The notes below the pieces were generated by a model, which worked only from the letters and a program-made list of their open reading frames with translations, was not told where the DNA came from and ran no database searches. The position numbers and the translations under genes are program-made. This document shows, one piece after another, positions 18,368-25,680 of a DNA stretch of 64,000 nt. Numbering within the stretch: the first letter of the stretch is position 1; every line of letters begins with the position of its first letter. Location of the stretch: positions 1 through 64,000 of the forward strand of contig NZ_JAHLPT010000004.1 of assembly GCF_018918025.1 (NCBI RefSeq), in the 5' to 3' direction. The DNA comes from Oscillibacter sp. MSJ-31 (GTDB taxonomy: Bacteria; Bacillota; Clostridia; Oscillospirales; Oscillospiraceae).

Positions 18368-18660
18368 CGGAGCAGGAGGTCTCGGTCCGCCTGACGGAGA
18401 ATGACGAGCGCCTGTACGCCTGCGCGAAGCGTCTGGAGGCGGTGGAACGCAGACAGGACGCTCTGGATAAACTGGTAACGGCGGTGGAGGTGCTCGCCGT
18501 GCGGCAGGAGAGCGTGGAGGGCAATGTGAAGGAAATCCGAAACGCGGTGCAGAGCATCACGGAAAAGCCGGGAAAGCGCTGGGAGGCGCTGGCCGACCGT
18601 GTGCTCTATCTGCTGCTCGGCGCGGTATTCTCCCTGCTGGCACAGGGGGTGGCGGCATGA
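18364..18660 (+). CDS. XhlA-like holin accessory protein
   Basis: A 98-aa protein with an N-terminal coiled coil (about 5-75, heptad-rich RLTENDERLYACAKRLEAVERRQDALDKLVTAVEVL) and one C-terminal membrane segment (VLYLLLGAVFSLLAQGVAA). This is the arrangement of the PBSX hemolysin XhlA, which acts with a holin to lyse the host. It overlaps its neighbours on both sides by ATGA. It is the first gene of the lysis cassette. Confidence 0.72.
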   Translation: MTEQEVSVRLTENDERLYACAKRLEAVERRQDALDKLVTAVEVLAVRQESVEGNVKEIRNAVQSITEKPGKRWEALADRVLYLLLGAVFSLLAQGVAA

Positions 18661-18956
18661 GAAGAAAATGGACATTTTCCAAGCTGCTGCTCCTGCTCGA
18701 GAGCGCGGTGGTGCTCTACACCACCTATGAGGGCTTCGCGCTGGCGCAGCTGGCGGTGGGATACGGCTATCTCGGCACGCTGCCGTGGGTGGCGGCGACG
18801 GTGAGCGCCGCCTGGGGGGCCTACGGCGCGTCGGCGGGCTTTTATTACAACAAGGCAAAGGCGGAGAACACCACGGGCGGCATCGTGTTTGAGGCCGCCT
18901 GCGGCAGACAGGCGCGCAGCGGACAGGACTGCGACGGATGGGAGGAGAACGGATGA
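18657..18956 (+). CDS. small membrane protein of the lysis cassette
   Basis: A 99-aa protein with two hydrophobic stretches (about 7-30 and 42-65, separated by VGYGYLGTLPW) and a cysteine-containing hydrophilic tail. Size, topology and location between the XhlA-like gene and the next small membrane protein suggest a holin or antiholin, but no family motif is seen. ATGA overlaps tie it to both neighbours. Confidence 0.6.
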   Translation: MRRKWTFSKLLLLLESAVVLYTTYEGFALAQLAVGYGYLGTLPWVAATVSAAWGAYGASAGFYYNKAKAENTTGGIVFEAACGRQARSGQDCDGWEENG

Positions 18957-19141
18957 AGGAGCTGGCGCTCAAGCGGCTGACAAATCTTTTTACGGTCAAG
19001 AGCATCGTGACGATCACGCTGACGATCACGTTCTGCGTGCTGGAGTGCTGCGGGTCGCTCTCGCAGGACTATATGACGATCTACACGGCGGTGATCGGCT
19101 TTTATTTCGGCACACAGAGTAAGAAGGACGAGGATGTATAA
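18953..19141 (+). CDS. putative holin, one or two membrane spans
   Basis: A 62-aa protein with a basic start (KELALKRLTNLFTVKS), a membrane segment IVTITLTITFCVLECCG, a second weaker one around IYTAVIGFYFGTQ, and a charged end KKDEDV. It is preceded by GGGAGGAG and overlaps the endolysin gene by 8 bases. Position immediately before the endolysin and topology make it the most likely holin. Confidence 0.62.
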   Translation: MKELALKRLTNLFTVKSIVTITLTITFCVLECCGSLSQDYMTIYTAVIGFYFGTQSKKDEDV

Positions 19142-19781
19142 CAGTCGGGAGATCGGCGAGCTGCGCGCCGATGTGGCGGTGAACTGCCGCACGCTGATCG
19201 AGCGCGCGGCGGCGCGGGGGCTGCCGGTGCTGGTGGTGCAGACCGTGCGCGACGCGGAATACCAGCGCTACCTCGTCTCGATGGGCTACGCGGCCAGGAC
19301 GGCGACGGTGCCGACCTTCCACGCAAAGGGCGTGGGGCTGGCGTTCGATATTTGCAAGAACGTGAAGGGACACGAGTACGACGACCCGGGATTTTTTACC
19401 GCGATGGGAAGGCTCGGCAAGGAGATGGGCTTCACCTGGGGCGGCGACTGGCGGAGCTTTCCCGACCGGCCCCATTTTCAATGGGACGGGGGCGGAAAAT
19501 ACACCTCGTCGATGGTGCGCGCGGGGCGGTATCCGCCGCCGATGCCGCGCTTTGAAGAGGAGGAAACGATGACGCAGGAGCAGTTCAACACGCTGATGGA
19601 GGGCTACTGGCGCTCGCTCGCGCAGCGCGAGCCAGCGGACTGGAGCGCGGAGGCGCGCGAGTGGGCCGAGAAAAACGGACTGATCGTGGGCGACGGAAAC
19701 GGCAACAAGCAGTACCGCTCGTTCGTCACGCGCGAGCAGCTGGCGGTGTTTCTCAAGCGCTTGCGGGAGCTGGAGAAATGA
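19134..19781 (+). CDS. endolysin: M15 peptidase with C-terminal SLH-like module
   Basis: A 215-aa cell-wall hydrolase. The catalytic domain (about 1-140) is of the VanY/L-Ala-D-Glu peptidase M15 type: zinc ligands are likely in TFHAKGVGLAFDI and DRPHFQW, with Asp in AFD. After a Pro-rich hinge (about 140-145) comes REWAEKNGLIVGDGNGNKQYRSFVTREQLAVFLKRL, which reads like one S-layer-homology repeat and may serve as a wall anchor. The gene closes the particle cluster and is followed by a strong terminator. It would release particles by cleaving peptide stems. Confidence 0.85.
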   Translation: MYNSREIGELRADVAVNCRTLIERAAARGLPVLVVQTVRDAEYQRYLVSMGYAARTATVPTFHAKGVGLAFDICKNVKGHEYDDPGFFTAMGRLGKEMGFTWGGDWRSFPDRPHFQWDGGGKYTSSMVRAGRYPPPMPRFEEEETMTQEQFNTLMEGYWRSLAQREPADWSAEAREWAEKNGLIVGDGNGNKQYRSFVTREQLAVFLKRLRELEK

Positions 19782-19784
19782 GAA

Positions 19785-19827
19785 AGGGAGGAGGCAAGCC
19801 GAGCGGCTTGCCTCCTCCCTCTTTTTT
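19785..19827 (+). terminator. strong terminator closing the particle cluster
   Basis: A 16-bp perfect stem beginning AGGGAGGAGGCAAGCC, with loop gagc, followed by a run of six T. It also lies just past the convergent mscS stop. Confidence 0.9.
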
Positions 19828-19837
19828 CCTTTTTGAT

Positions 19838-20641
19838 TCAGTCCTTGATCATGTGGACATTGAGATGATCATAGGTCATCTCGACGCCGTGGGTGGCAAA
19901 GGTCTCGCGGACCTTTTCGTTCATGCCGTAATAGACCGTCCAGTAGTCCGCGGCGGAGACCCAGAGCCTGACGAGGTAGGAGATGCTGCTCGCGCCGTAT
20001 TCGCTGAGGACGACCGTGGGCGCGGGCTCGTCCGTCACCTGCGGGAAGGCGGCGACGGCCTCCAAGATCGCGGTGCGGACGGTCTCGGTCGGCGCGTCGT
20101 AGGAGGCGGTGTAGATCAGGTCGACACGGCGGCGGCCGAGAGCATTGTAGTTGACGATCTTGGCGGTGACGATCTGGCTGTTGGGCACGAAGATCTCCTT
20201 ATTATCCACGGTGGTGAAGGTGGTGTAGGCGAGGTCGACGGCGCGGACGGCGCCCTCGATGCCGTCGCAGGAGACGTAGTCGCCAACGGTGAAGGGCTTG
20301 GAGATGAGCAGCATGACGCCGCCGGCGACGTTGGAGAGCGTATTTTGCAGCGAGAGCGACACAGCGAGACCGGCGACGCTCAGCAGGGCGACGAACGAGG
20401 TGATCTCCACGCCGATCGAGCCGAGAACGGCGAGCGCGAGGAGAATGTAGAGCACGGCGCGCAGCGTCGAGCGCAGATAGGTGCGGAAGGGCGCGAGACG
20501 CGCGGAGCGGTCAAACGCGCGGTCGCACAGGCGCAGGATGACGCGGATGAGCAGCATACCGAGCGCCAGCAGCAAAAGGACAGTCGCGGTGAGGTTGAGC
20601 GCCTTGTCCAGCGCGGGGATGCCGAAATCAAAAAGCTCCAT
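19838..20641 (-). CDS. mscS: small-conductance mechanosensitive channel, MscS family
   Basis: A 267-aa channel that opens under membrane tension to release solutes during hypo-osmotic shock. Three hydrophobic segments (about 12-35, 55-75, 80-110) precede the pore helix and beta domain. The family signature is clear: GLAVSLSLQNTLSNVAGGVMLLISKPFTVGDYV, followed by GIEGAVRAVDLAYTTFTTVDNKEIFVPNSQIV. The ATG follows AAGGAGG. The gene stands alone between the phage-like cluster and the gct operon, reading towards the former. The length is near that of E. coli MscS. Confidence 0.93.
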   Translation of the reverse strand: MELFDFGIPALDKALNLTATVLLLLALGMLLIRVILRLCDRAFDRSARLAPFRTYLRSTLRAVLYILLALAVLGSIGVEITSFVALLSVAGLAVSLSLQNTLSNVAGGVMLLISKPFTVGDYVSCDGIEGAVRAVDLAYTTFTTVDNKEIFVPNSQIVTAKIVNYNALGRRRVDLIYTASYDAPTETVRTAILEAVAAFPQVTDEPAPTVVLSEYGASSISYLVRLWVSAADYWTVYYGMNEKVRETFATHGVEMTYDHLNVHMIKD

Positions 20642-21048
20642 AAAGGGTACCTCCTTGGTATGATACGGAAATTTGCGGCAGAAGCTAAGGGTATGATAAC
20701 AGCTTTTTTACGCTGGCGCAACACCTGCGTGCCGGAAAAAAGCGAGGGGAAAGGGTGTAAAAATGCTGTTAAAAAGTTCACAAGTGCAAGTTTTCCTGCA
20801 AAAAGAAAAGGGGAATGCAGCGAGGAGCGTCGAAAGCAATTCGCGAATACGACAAAAATGGCAAAAAAATTTTGGCTACTTTTTTTTGATTTTCTTTGCT
20901 TTTTTCATTGATTAAATGGACGCTTTCCTCTATAATCTACAATGAAGCCTGTATGAGCACCTGTCGGCTGATTTTGAAAGGTTTCATGCAAACAGGGGCC
21001 CATTGGCAATAAGATACCGTAACCAATAAAAACAGGGAGGGTTTTATC
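20642..21048. promoter_or_regulatory. regulatory spacer with the gct-gcd operon promoter
   Basis: About 400 bases without a gene, AT-rich in the middle. A good plus-strand promoter lies at 20908-20936: TTGATT, 17 bases, perfect TATAAT. The transcript would carry about 105 untranslated bases with a weak ATTGG...CCAAT repeat and AGGGAGG before the TTG start of gctA. No operator palindrome is evident. Confidence 0.7.
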
Positions 21049-22146
21049 TTGAATAAGGTCATGTCACTGCACGATGCCGTTGCAAAGTACGTTGAAAACG
21101 GCGACGTACTCGCCACCGGCGGCTTCACCACCAACCGCAAGCCCTATGCGGCGGTCTCCGAGATCCTGCGCCAGGGTCAGAAGGACTTCATCGTCTACGC
21201 CGGCCCCGGCGGCGGCGAGGTCGATATGCTCATCGGCGAGGGCCGCGTGGCGGCGTACATCAACTGCTACACCGCGAACTCCGGCTACACCAACGTTTCC
21301 CGCCGCTTCCGCGCCGCCATCGAGAAGGGCCAGCTGACCTACGAGGATTACTCGCAGGACGTGCTGATGCTCATGCTGCACGCCTCTTCCCTCGGCCTTC
21401 CGTTCCTGCCGGTGCGCCTGATGCAGGGCAGCGGCCTGATGAAATACTGGGGCATCAGCGAGGAAAAGCGCAAGACCATGCCCAAGATGGAAGACCTCAA
21501 GTGCGTTGAGATCGAAAATCCCATGGTCCCCGGCCAGAAGGTCGTCGCCGTTCCCGTTCCCAGGATCGACACCGCGCTCATCCACGTCCAGCAGGCCAGC
21601 CCCGACGGCACCTGCATCATCTGCGGCGATGAGTTTCACGACATCGACATCGCGGTCGCCGCGCGCAAGACCATCGTCACCTGCGAGGAGATCGTCTCCA
21701 ACGAGTACATCCGCCGCGATCCCACCAAGACCCGCATCTTCGGCGAGTGCGTGCAGGCCGTCGTGAAGGCGCCCTACGGCGCATGGCCCGCCCAGTGCTA
21801 TGACTATTACGACGATGACGACGCCGCTTTGAAGGAGTACGACAAGGCCTCCAAGTATCAGGACAAGGCCGACGCCGTCGAGCAGCTTGCCAAGGCTGCC
21901 GCCAAGGCCGTCAAGGCGCTCGAGAAGGCGCCTGCCGACGAGAAGCTCAAGCTGGCCGCCGAGGCTGCCGAGAAGGCTGCCAAGGCCGCTGCCGCGGGCG
22001 AGCTGATCCCCGAGACCTTCGAGGATTATCTGAACAAGTGGGTCTACGGCTGCAAGGACCAGGCCGAGCTGCTCGACAAGATCGGCGGCAGCCGCCTGAT
22101 GCGCCTGAAGAACGAGCCGCATCTCGGCTATTCCACGACGCACTAA
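21049..22146 (+). CDS. gctA: glutaconate CoA-transferase subunit A, with a Lys/Ala-rich insertion
   Basis: A 365-aa alpha subunit of the enzyme that moves CoA from acetyl-CoA to (R)-2-hydroxyglutarate or glutaconate in the 2-hydroxyglutarate pathway. The N-terminal fold (VLATGGFTTNRKPYAAV, AGPGGGEVDMLIGEGRV) and the KAPYGAWPAQCYDYYDDDD segment match the Acidaminococcus enzyme, about 320 residues long. Residues 271-319 are extra: a stretch of almost only Ala, Lys, Glu and Leu predicted as charged helix, before the conserved YLNKWVYGCKD and KIGGSRLMRL end. The TTG at 21049 is 8 bases after GGGAGG; ATG at 21061 is the alternative. Confidence 0.93.
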   Translation: MNKVMSLHDAVAKYVENGDVLATGGFTTNRKPYAAVSEILRQGQKDFIVYAGPGGGEVDMLIGEGRVAAYINCYTANSGYTNVSRRFRAAIEKGQLTYEDYSQDVLMLMLHASSLGLPFLPVRLMQGSGLMKYWGISEEKRKTMPKMEDLKCVEIENPMVPGQKVVAVPVPRIDTALIHVQQASPDGTCIICGDEFHDIDIAVAARKTIVTCEEIVSNEYIRRDPTKTRIFGECVQAVVKAPYGAWPAQCYDYYDDDDAALKEYDKASKYQDKADAVEQLAKAAAKAVKALEKAPADEKLKLAAEAAEKAAKAAAAGELIPETFEDYLNKWVYGCKDQAELLDKIGGSRLMRLKNEPHLGYSTTH

Positions 22147-22164
22147 GTTAGGAGGGGTATTGAA

Positions 22165-22971
22165 ATGTCTGATTATACGAAGTATACCAAGCAGGAGATG
22201 CAGGCTTACGCCATCGCCAAGAGCATCAAGGAAAACCAGATCGTCATCGTCGGCACCGGCCTGCCGCTCATCGGCGCCTCCCTCGCCAAGCGCGCGATCT
22301 GCCCGAGCTGCCACCCCATCGTCGAGTCCGGTCTGATGGACTGCGACCCCGTTGAGGTCCCCCGCTCCGTCGGCGACAACCGCTTCATGGCGCACTGCGC
22401 CGTGCAGTGGCCCAACATCCGCTTCGTCGGCTTTGAGGCCAACGAGTGGCTGCACGACGAGGATCGTCTGGTCGCCTTCATCGGCGGCGCGCAGATCGAC
22501 CCCTACGGCAACGTGAACTCCACCTGCATTTTCGGCAAGGGCGATTATCTCCAGCCCACCACGCGCTTCACCGGCTCCGGCGGCGCGAACGGCATCGCCA
22601 CCTACTGCAACACCATCATTATGATGCAGCACCAGAAGCGCCGCTTCATCGACCACGTCGACTACATCACCTCCTGCGGCTGGATGGACGGCCCCGGCGG
22701 CCGTGAGCGCGCGGGCCTGCCCGGCAACCGCGGTCCTCAGATGGTCGTTACCGACCTCGGCATCATGAAGTTCGACGACGAGACCAAGCGTATGTACTGC
22801 GCCTATATGTTCCCCGGCGTCACGCCCGAGATCATTCAGGAGAATACCGGCTTTGAGATCGACTGCTCCCGTGCGGAGACCTTCGAGGCGCCTCCCGCCG
22901 AGATCATCCGTCTCATCCGCGAGGAGATCGACCCCGGCCAGGCCTTCATCAAGGTCCCCAAGGAAAAGTAA
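22165..22971 (+). CDS. gctB: glutaconate CoA-transferase subunit B
   Basis: A 268-aa beta subunit that pairs with GctA. The catalytic glutamate that forms the CoA thioester intermediate is visible as Glu54 in PIVESGLMDC, the same number as in the Acidaminococcus protein. The oxyanion glycine segment GTGLPLIGASLAKR and RFTGSGGANGIATYCNTII are also present. AGGAGGGG precedes the ATG, 18 bases after gctA. Codons end almost always in C or G, a bias shared by the whole operon and unlike the phage-like region, which suggests heavy expression. Confidence 0.95.
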   Translation: MSDYTKYTKQEMQAYAIAKSIKENQIVIVGTGLPLIGASLAKRAICPSCHPIVESGLMDCDPVEVPRSVGDNRFMAHCAVQWPNIRFVGFEANEWLHDEDRLVAFIGGAQIDPYGNVNSTCIFGKGDYLQPTTRFTGSGGANGIATYCNTIIMMQHQKRRFIDHVDYITSCGWMDGPGGRERAGLPGNRGPQMVVTDLGIMKFDDETKRMYCAYMFPGVTPEIIQENTGFEIDCSRAETFEAPPAEIIRLIREEIDPGQAFIKVPKEK

Positions 22972-23005
22972 GTCCGTTATCATTAAATAAGAAGGAGAAC
23001 AAAAC

Positions 23006-24778
23006 ATGAGCGAATATTCTATGCCCTCTTATTTCCAGACTATGCCCGTCATCGGCAAGGAAGTGGCTCACTTCAGCGAGGAGAACGCGGCGCAGATCCA
23101 GGAAGTAGAGCAGGAGATCCATGAGATCCGCGAGGCCGCGCTGGAAGCCGGCAAGAGCACCGAGGCTCTCAACGAATCCGGCCAGTGGACCGCGATGCAG
23201 CGCATCGAGGAGCTGGTGGACGAGGGGACCTGGTGCCCGCTCAACAGCCTCTACAACCCGCAGGACAACGATAACGGCAGCGTCGGTATCGTCAAGGGCC
23301 TCGGCCGCATCAACGGTAAGTGGGCCGTCATCATCGCCAGCGACAACAAGAAGCTCGCCGGCGCATGGGTCCCCGGTCAGGCGGACGCCCTGCTGCGCGG
23401 CAGCGACACGGCCAAGCGCCTGCGCATTCCTCTGGTCTACGTCCTCAACTGCTCCGGCGTGAAGCTCGACGAGCAGGAGAAGGTCTATCCCAACCGCCGC
23501 GGCGGCGGCACCCCGTTCTATCGCAACAGCGAGCTGAACCAGATGGGTATTCCCGTCATCGTCGGCATCTACGGCACCAACCCTGCCGGCGGCGGCTATC
23601 ACTCCATCAGCCCCACCATCCTCATCGCGCATGAGGACGCCAACATGGCAGTCGGCGGCGCCGGCATCGTCGGCGGCATGAACCCCAAGGGCTACGTCGA
23701 TAAGGAAGCGGCGGAAGCGCTCATTCAGGCCCAGAAGAACCTCAAGACCGATATTCCGGGCACCGTCTCCATCCACTACGATGAGACCGGCTTCTTCCGT
23801 GAGGTCTACTGCGACGAGGAAGGCGTGCTCGGCGGCATCCGCAAGTACATTGATATGCTGCCTGCCTACGATCCCGAGTTCTTCCGCGTGGACGATCCCA
23901 AGGAGCCTCTGTTCGACGCGAACGACCTGTACTCCATCGTGCCCTTCAACCAGAAGCGCAGCTACGATATGTACGACGTCATGGCCCGCCTGCTCGACGG
24001 CTCCGAGTTCATGGAGTTCAAGCACGGCTACGGCCCCGAGATGATCACCGGTCTTGCCAAGATCGACGGTCTGCTCGTCGGCGTCGTTGCCAACGCGCAG
24101 GGTATGCTGATGAATTACCCCGAGTACAAGATGGCCACCTACGGCTCCGCGATGGGCGTCGGCGGCAAGCTGTACCGTCAGGGCCTCATCAAGATGAACG
24201 AGTTCGTCACCCTCTGCGCCCGTGACCGCATCCCGATGCTGTGGATCCAGGATACCACCGGCATCGACGTCGGCAACGACGCCGAGCGCGCGGAGCTCCT
24301 CGGCCTCGGCCAGAGCCTCATCTACTCCATCCAGTCCAGCGACCTGCCCATGATGGAGATCACCCTCCGCAAGGGCACCGCCGCGGCGCACTACGTCCTC
24401 GGCGGCCCGCAGGGCAACGACACCAACGCCTTCTCCATCGGCACCGCCACCACCGAGATCTACGTCATGCACGGTGAGACCGCCGCGGCCGCGATGTACG
24501 CCCGCCGTCTGGTCAAGGACGAGAAGGCCGGCAAGGACCTCCAGCCCACCATCGACAAGATGAACGAGCTGATCCAGGATTATGCCAAGAAGTCCAGCCC
24601 GAAGTTTTGCGCCAAGGCCGGCCTGACGGACGAGATCGTCGACATGAACGATATGCGTCCCTACATTCAGGCTTTTGCGAATGCCTGCTATCAGAATCCC
24701 GAGAGCATCTGCCCGTTCCATCAGATGCTGCTCCCGCGCGTGATCCGCGACTACGACAACCTGAACCAGAAGGCGTAA
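23006..24778 (+). CDS. gcdA: glutaconyl-CoA decarboxylase alpha subunit (carboxyltransferase)
   Basis: A 590-aa carboxyltransferase of the biotin-dependent Na+ pump. It moves CO2 from glutaconyl-CoA to the biotin on GcdC, yielding crotonyl-CoA. Two crotonase-like lobes are seen: the N-terminal lobe has GIVKGLGRINGKWAVIIASDNKKLAGAW and GIYGTNPAGGGYHSISPTI; the C-terminal lobe has LWIQDTTGIDVGNDAERAELLGLGQSLIYSI and GPQGNDTNAFSIGTATTEIYVM. The length matches the Acidaminococcus subunit (587). GAAGGAG lies before the ATG. It is separated from gctB by 34 bases and from hgdC by a hairpin. Confidence 0.96.
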   Translation: MSEYSMPSYFQTMPVIGKEVAHFSEENAAQIQEVEQEIHEIREAALEAGKSTEALNESGQWTAMQRIEELVDEGTWCPLNSLYNPQDNDNGSVGIVKGLGRINGKWAVIIASDNKKLAGAWVPGQADALLRGSDTAKRLRIPLVYVLNCSGVKLDEQEKVYPNRRGGGTPFYRNSELNQMGIPVIVGIYGTNPAGGGYHSISPTILIAHEDANMAVGGAGIVGGMNPKGYVDKEAAEALIQAQKNLKTDIPGTVSIHYDETGFFREVYCDEEGVLGGIRKYIDMLPAYDPEFFRVDDPKEPLFDANDLYSIVPFNQKRSYDMYDVMARLLDGSEFMEFKHGYGPEMITGLAKIDGLLVGVVANAQGMLMNYPEYKMATYGSAMGVGGKLYRQGLIKMNEFVTLCARDRIPMLWIQDTTGIDVGNDAERAELLGLGQSLIYSIQSSDLPMMEITLRKGTAAAHYVLGGPQGNDTNAFSIGTATTEIYVMHGETAAAAMYARRLVKDEKAGKDLQPTIDKMNELIQDYAKKSSPKFCAKAGLTDEIVDMNDMRPYIQAFANACYQNPESICPFHQMLLPRVIRDYDNLNQKA

Positions 24779-24798
24779 GATTTTTTGAAGCAATCGAT

Positions 24799-24824
24799 CC
24801 CCGCGCGGCGAGAGCCGCGCGGGG
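24799..24824 (+). other. intra-operon hairpin between gcdA and hgdC
   Basis: A perfect 11-bp GC stem (CCCCGCGCGGC, loop gaga) without a T-run. A GNRA-loop hairpin with no T-run fits an mRNA stabiliser or processing site rather than a terminator. The ribosome site of hgdC downstream of it is weak. Confidence 0.6.
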
Positions 24825-24846
24825 AGGTATGGAGTTTTAAGCGATT

Positions 24847-25638
24847 ATGAGCATTTACACCATGGGCATCGACGTGGGGTCCACCGCGTCGAAATGCGTG
24901 ATCATGAAGGACGGTCAGGAGATCGTCGCCAAGTCCCTCGTCCCTGTCGGCACCGGCACGTCCGGCCCCGCCCGCGCCATCGCGGAGGTGCTGGATAACG
25001 CCAAAATGACGCGCGAGCAGATGGATTTCGTCCTCGCCACCGGCTACGGACGCAATTCACTCGACGGTCTTGCCGATCTGCAGATGAGCGAGCTGAGCTG
25101 TCACGCCAAGGGCGCGACCTATCTCTTCCCCGATGTGCACACGGTCGTGGACATCGGCGGGCAGGACGTGAAGGTCATCGAGATCGAGAACGGCATGATG
25201 AAGAATTTCGTCATGAACGACAAGTGCGCCGCCGGTACGGGGCGCTTCCTCGACGTCATGGCCCGCGTGCTGGAGGTCAGGGTCGAGGACCTCGGCGACC
25301 TCGGCGACAAGTCCACCAAGGAGATCGGCATCAGCTCGACCTGCACGGTCTTCGCCGAGAGCGAGGTCATCTCGCAGCTCGCCGTCGGGACCGACAAGTG
25401 CGACATCATCGCGGGCATTCATCGCTCGGTGGCGGGGCGCGTGAGCGGCCTGTGCAACCGCGTGGGCGTGCGTGACCGCGTGGTGATGACCGGCGGCGTG
25501 GCACAGAACCACGGCATCGTCAAGGCGTTGGAAAACCAGCTCGGGCACGAGATCTCCACCTCTCCGCTCACGCAGTACAACGGCGCCCTCGGCGCAGCGC
25601 TCTTCGCCTATCAGAAAGCACTCAAAAAGCAGCACTGA
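24847..25638 (+). CDS. hgdC: 2-hydroxyglutaryl-CoA dehydratase activator (archerase)
   Basis: A 263-aa ATPase of the ASKHA fold that injects one high-energy electron into the dehydratase. It has the nucleotide-binding loop MGIDVGSTASKCVIM, the second phosphate motif VVDIGGQDVKVIEI and the adenosine loop TGGVAQNHGIVKALE. The cysteines that hold the [4Fe-4S] cluster between two subunits are Cys127 (NDKCAAGTGRFL) and Cys166 (SSTCTVFAESEV). The gene lies directly before its partner hgdAB as in Acidaminococcus. The start has only a distant GGAG, suggesting modest translation, which fits a catalytic amount of activator. Confidence 0.96.
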   Translation: MSIYTMGIDVGSTASKCVIMKDGQEIVAKSLVPVGTGTSGPARAIAEVLDNAKMTREQMDFVLATGYGRNSLDGLADLQMSELSCHAKGATYLFPDVHTVVDIGGQDVKVIEIENGMMKNFVMNDKCAAGTGRFLDVMARVLEVRVEDLGDLGDKSTKEIGISSTCTVFAESEVISQLAVGTDKCDIIAGIHRSVAGRVSGLCNRVGVRDRVVMTGGVAQNHGIVKALENQLGHEISTSPLTQYNGALGAALFAYQKALKKQH

Positions 25639-25680
25639 GCTGCACCATTCTTTACAAGAATAATTTAGGAGGAATCAAAA

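Larger units (their letters stand above)
6145..19781 (+). mobile_element. PBSX-type phage particle cluster (domesticated prophage or gene-transfer-agent candidate)
   Basis: About 20 genes on one strand, mostly overlapping by 1-8 bases, in the canonical order of contractile-tailed PBSX-like elements: small and large terminase, portal, protease/scaffold, decoration protein, capsid, three neck proteins, sheath, tube, LysM protein, hub, baseplate V/W/J/YmfQ, XhlA-like and holin-like proteins, endolysin. No integrase, excisionase, repressor, replication gene, tail fibre or long tape measure is seen, and no direct repeats that look like attachment sites were noticed. Base composition matches the host genes. 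It is flanked by a permease and mscS and ends in a strong terminator. Confidence 0.8.

Noticed and set aside
6145..19781. Tailocin or extracellular contractile injection system without head
   Set aside because: Terminase, portal, protease and capsid genes are present and look intact, so a DNA-filled head is expected. No AAA+ ATPase of eCIS type is present.
19661..20911. 416-codon plus-strand frame from the endolysin end through mscS
   Set aside because: It crosses a strong terminator and is antisense to MscS, whose signature motif is complete.
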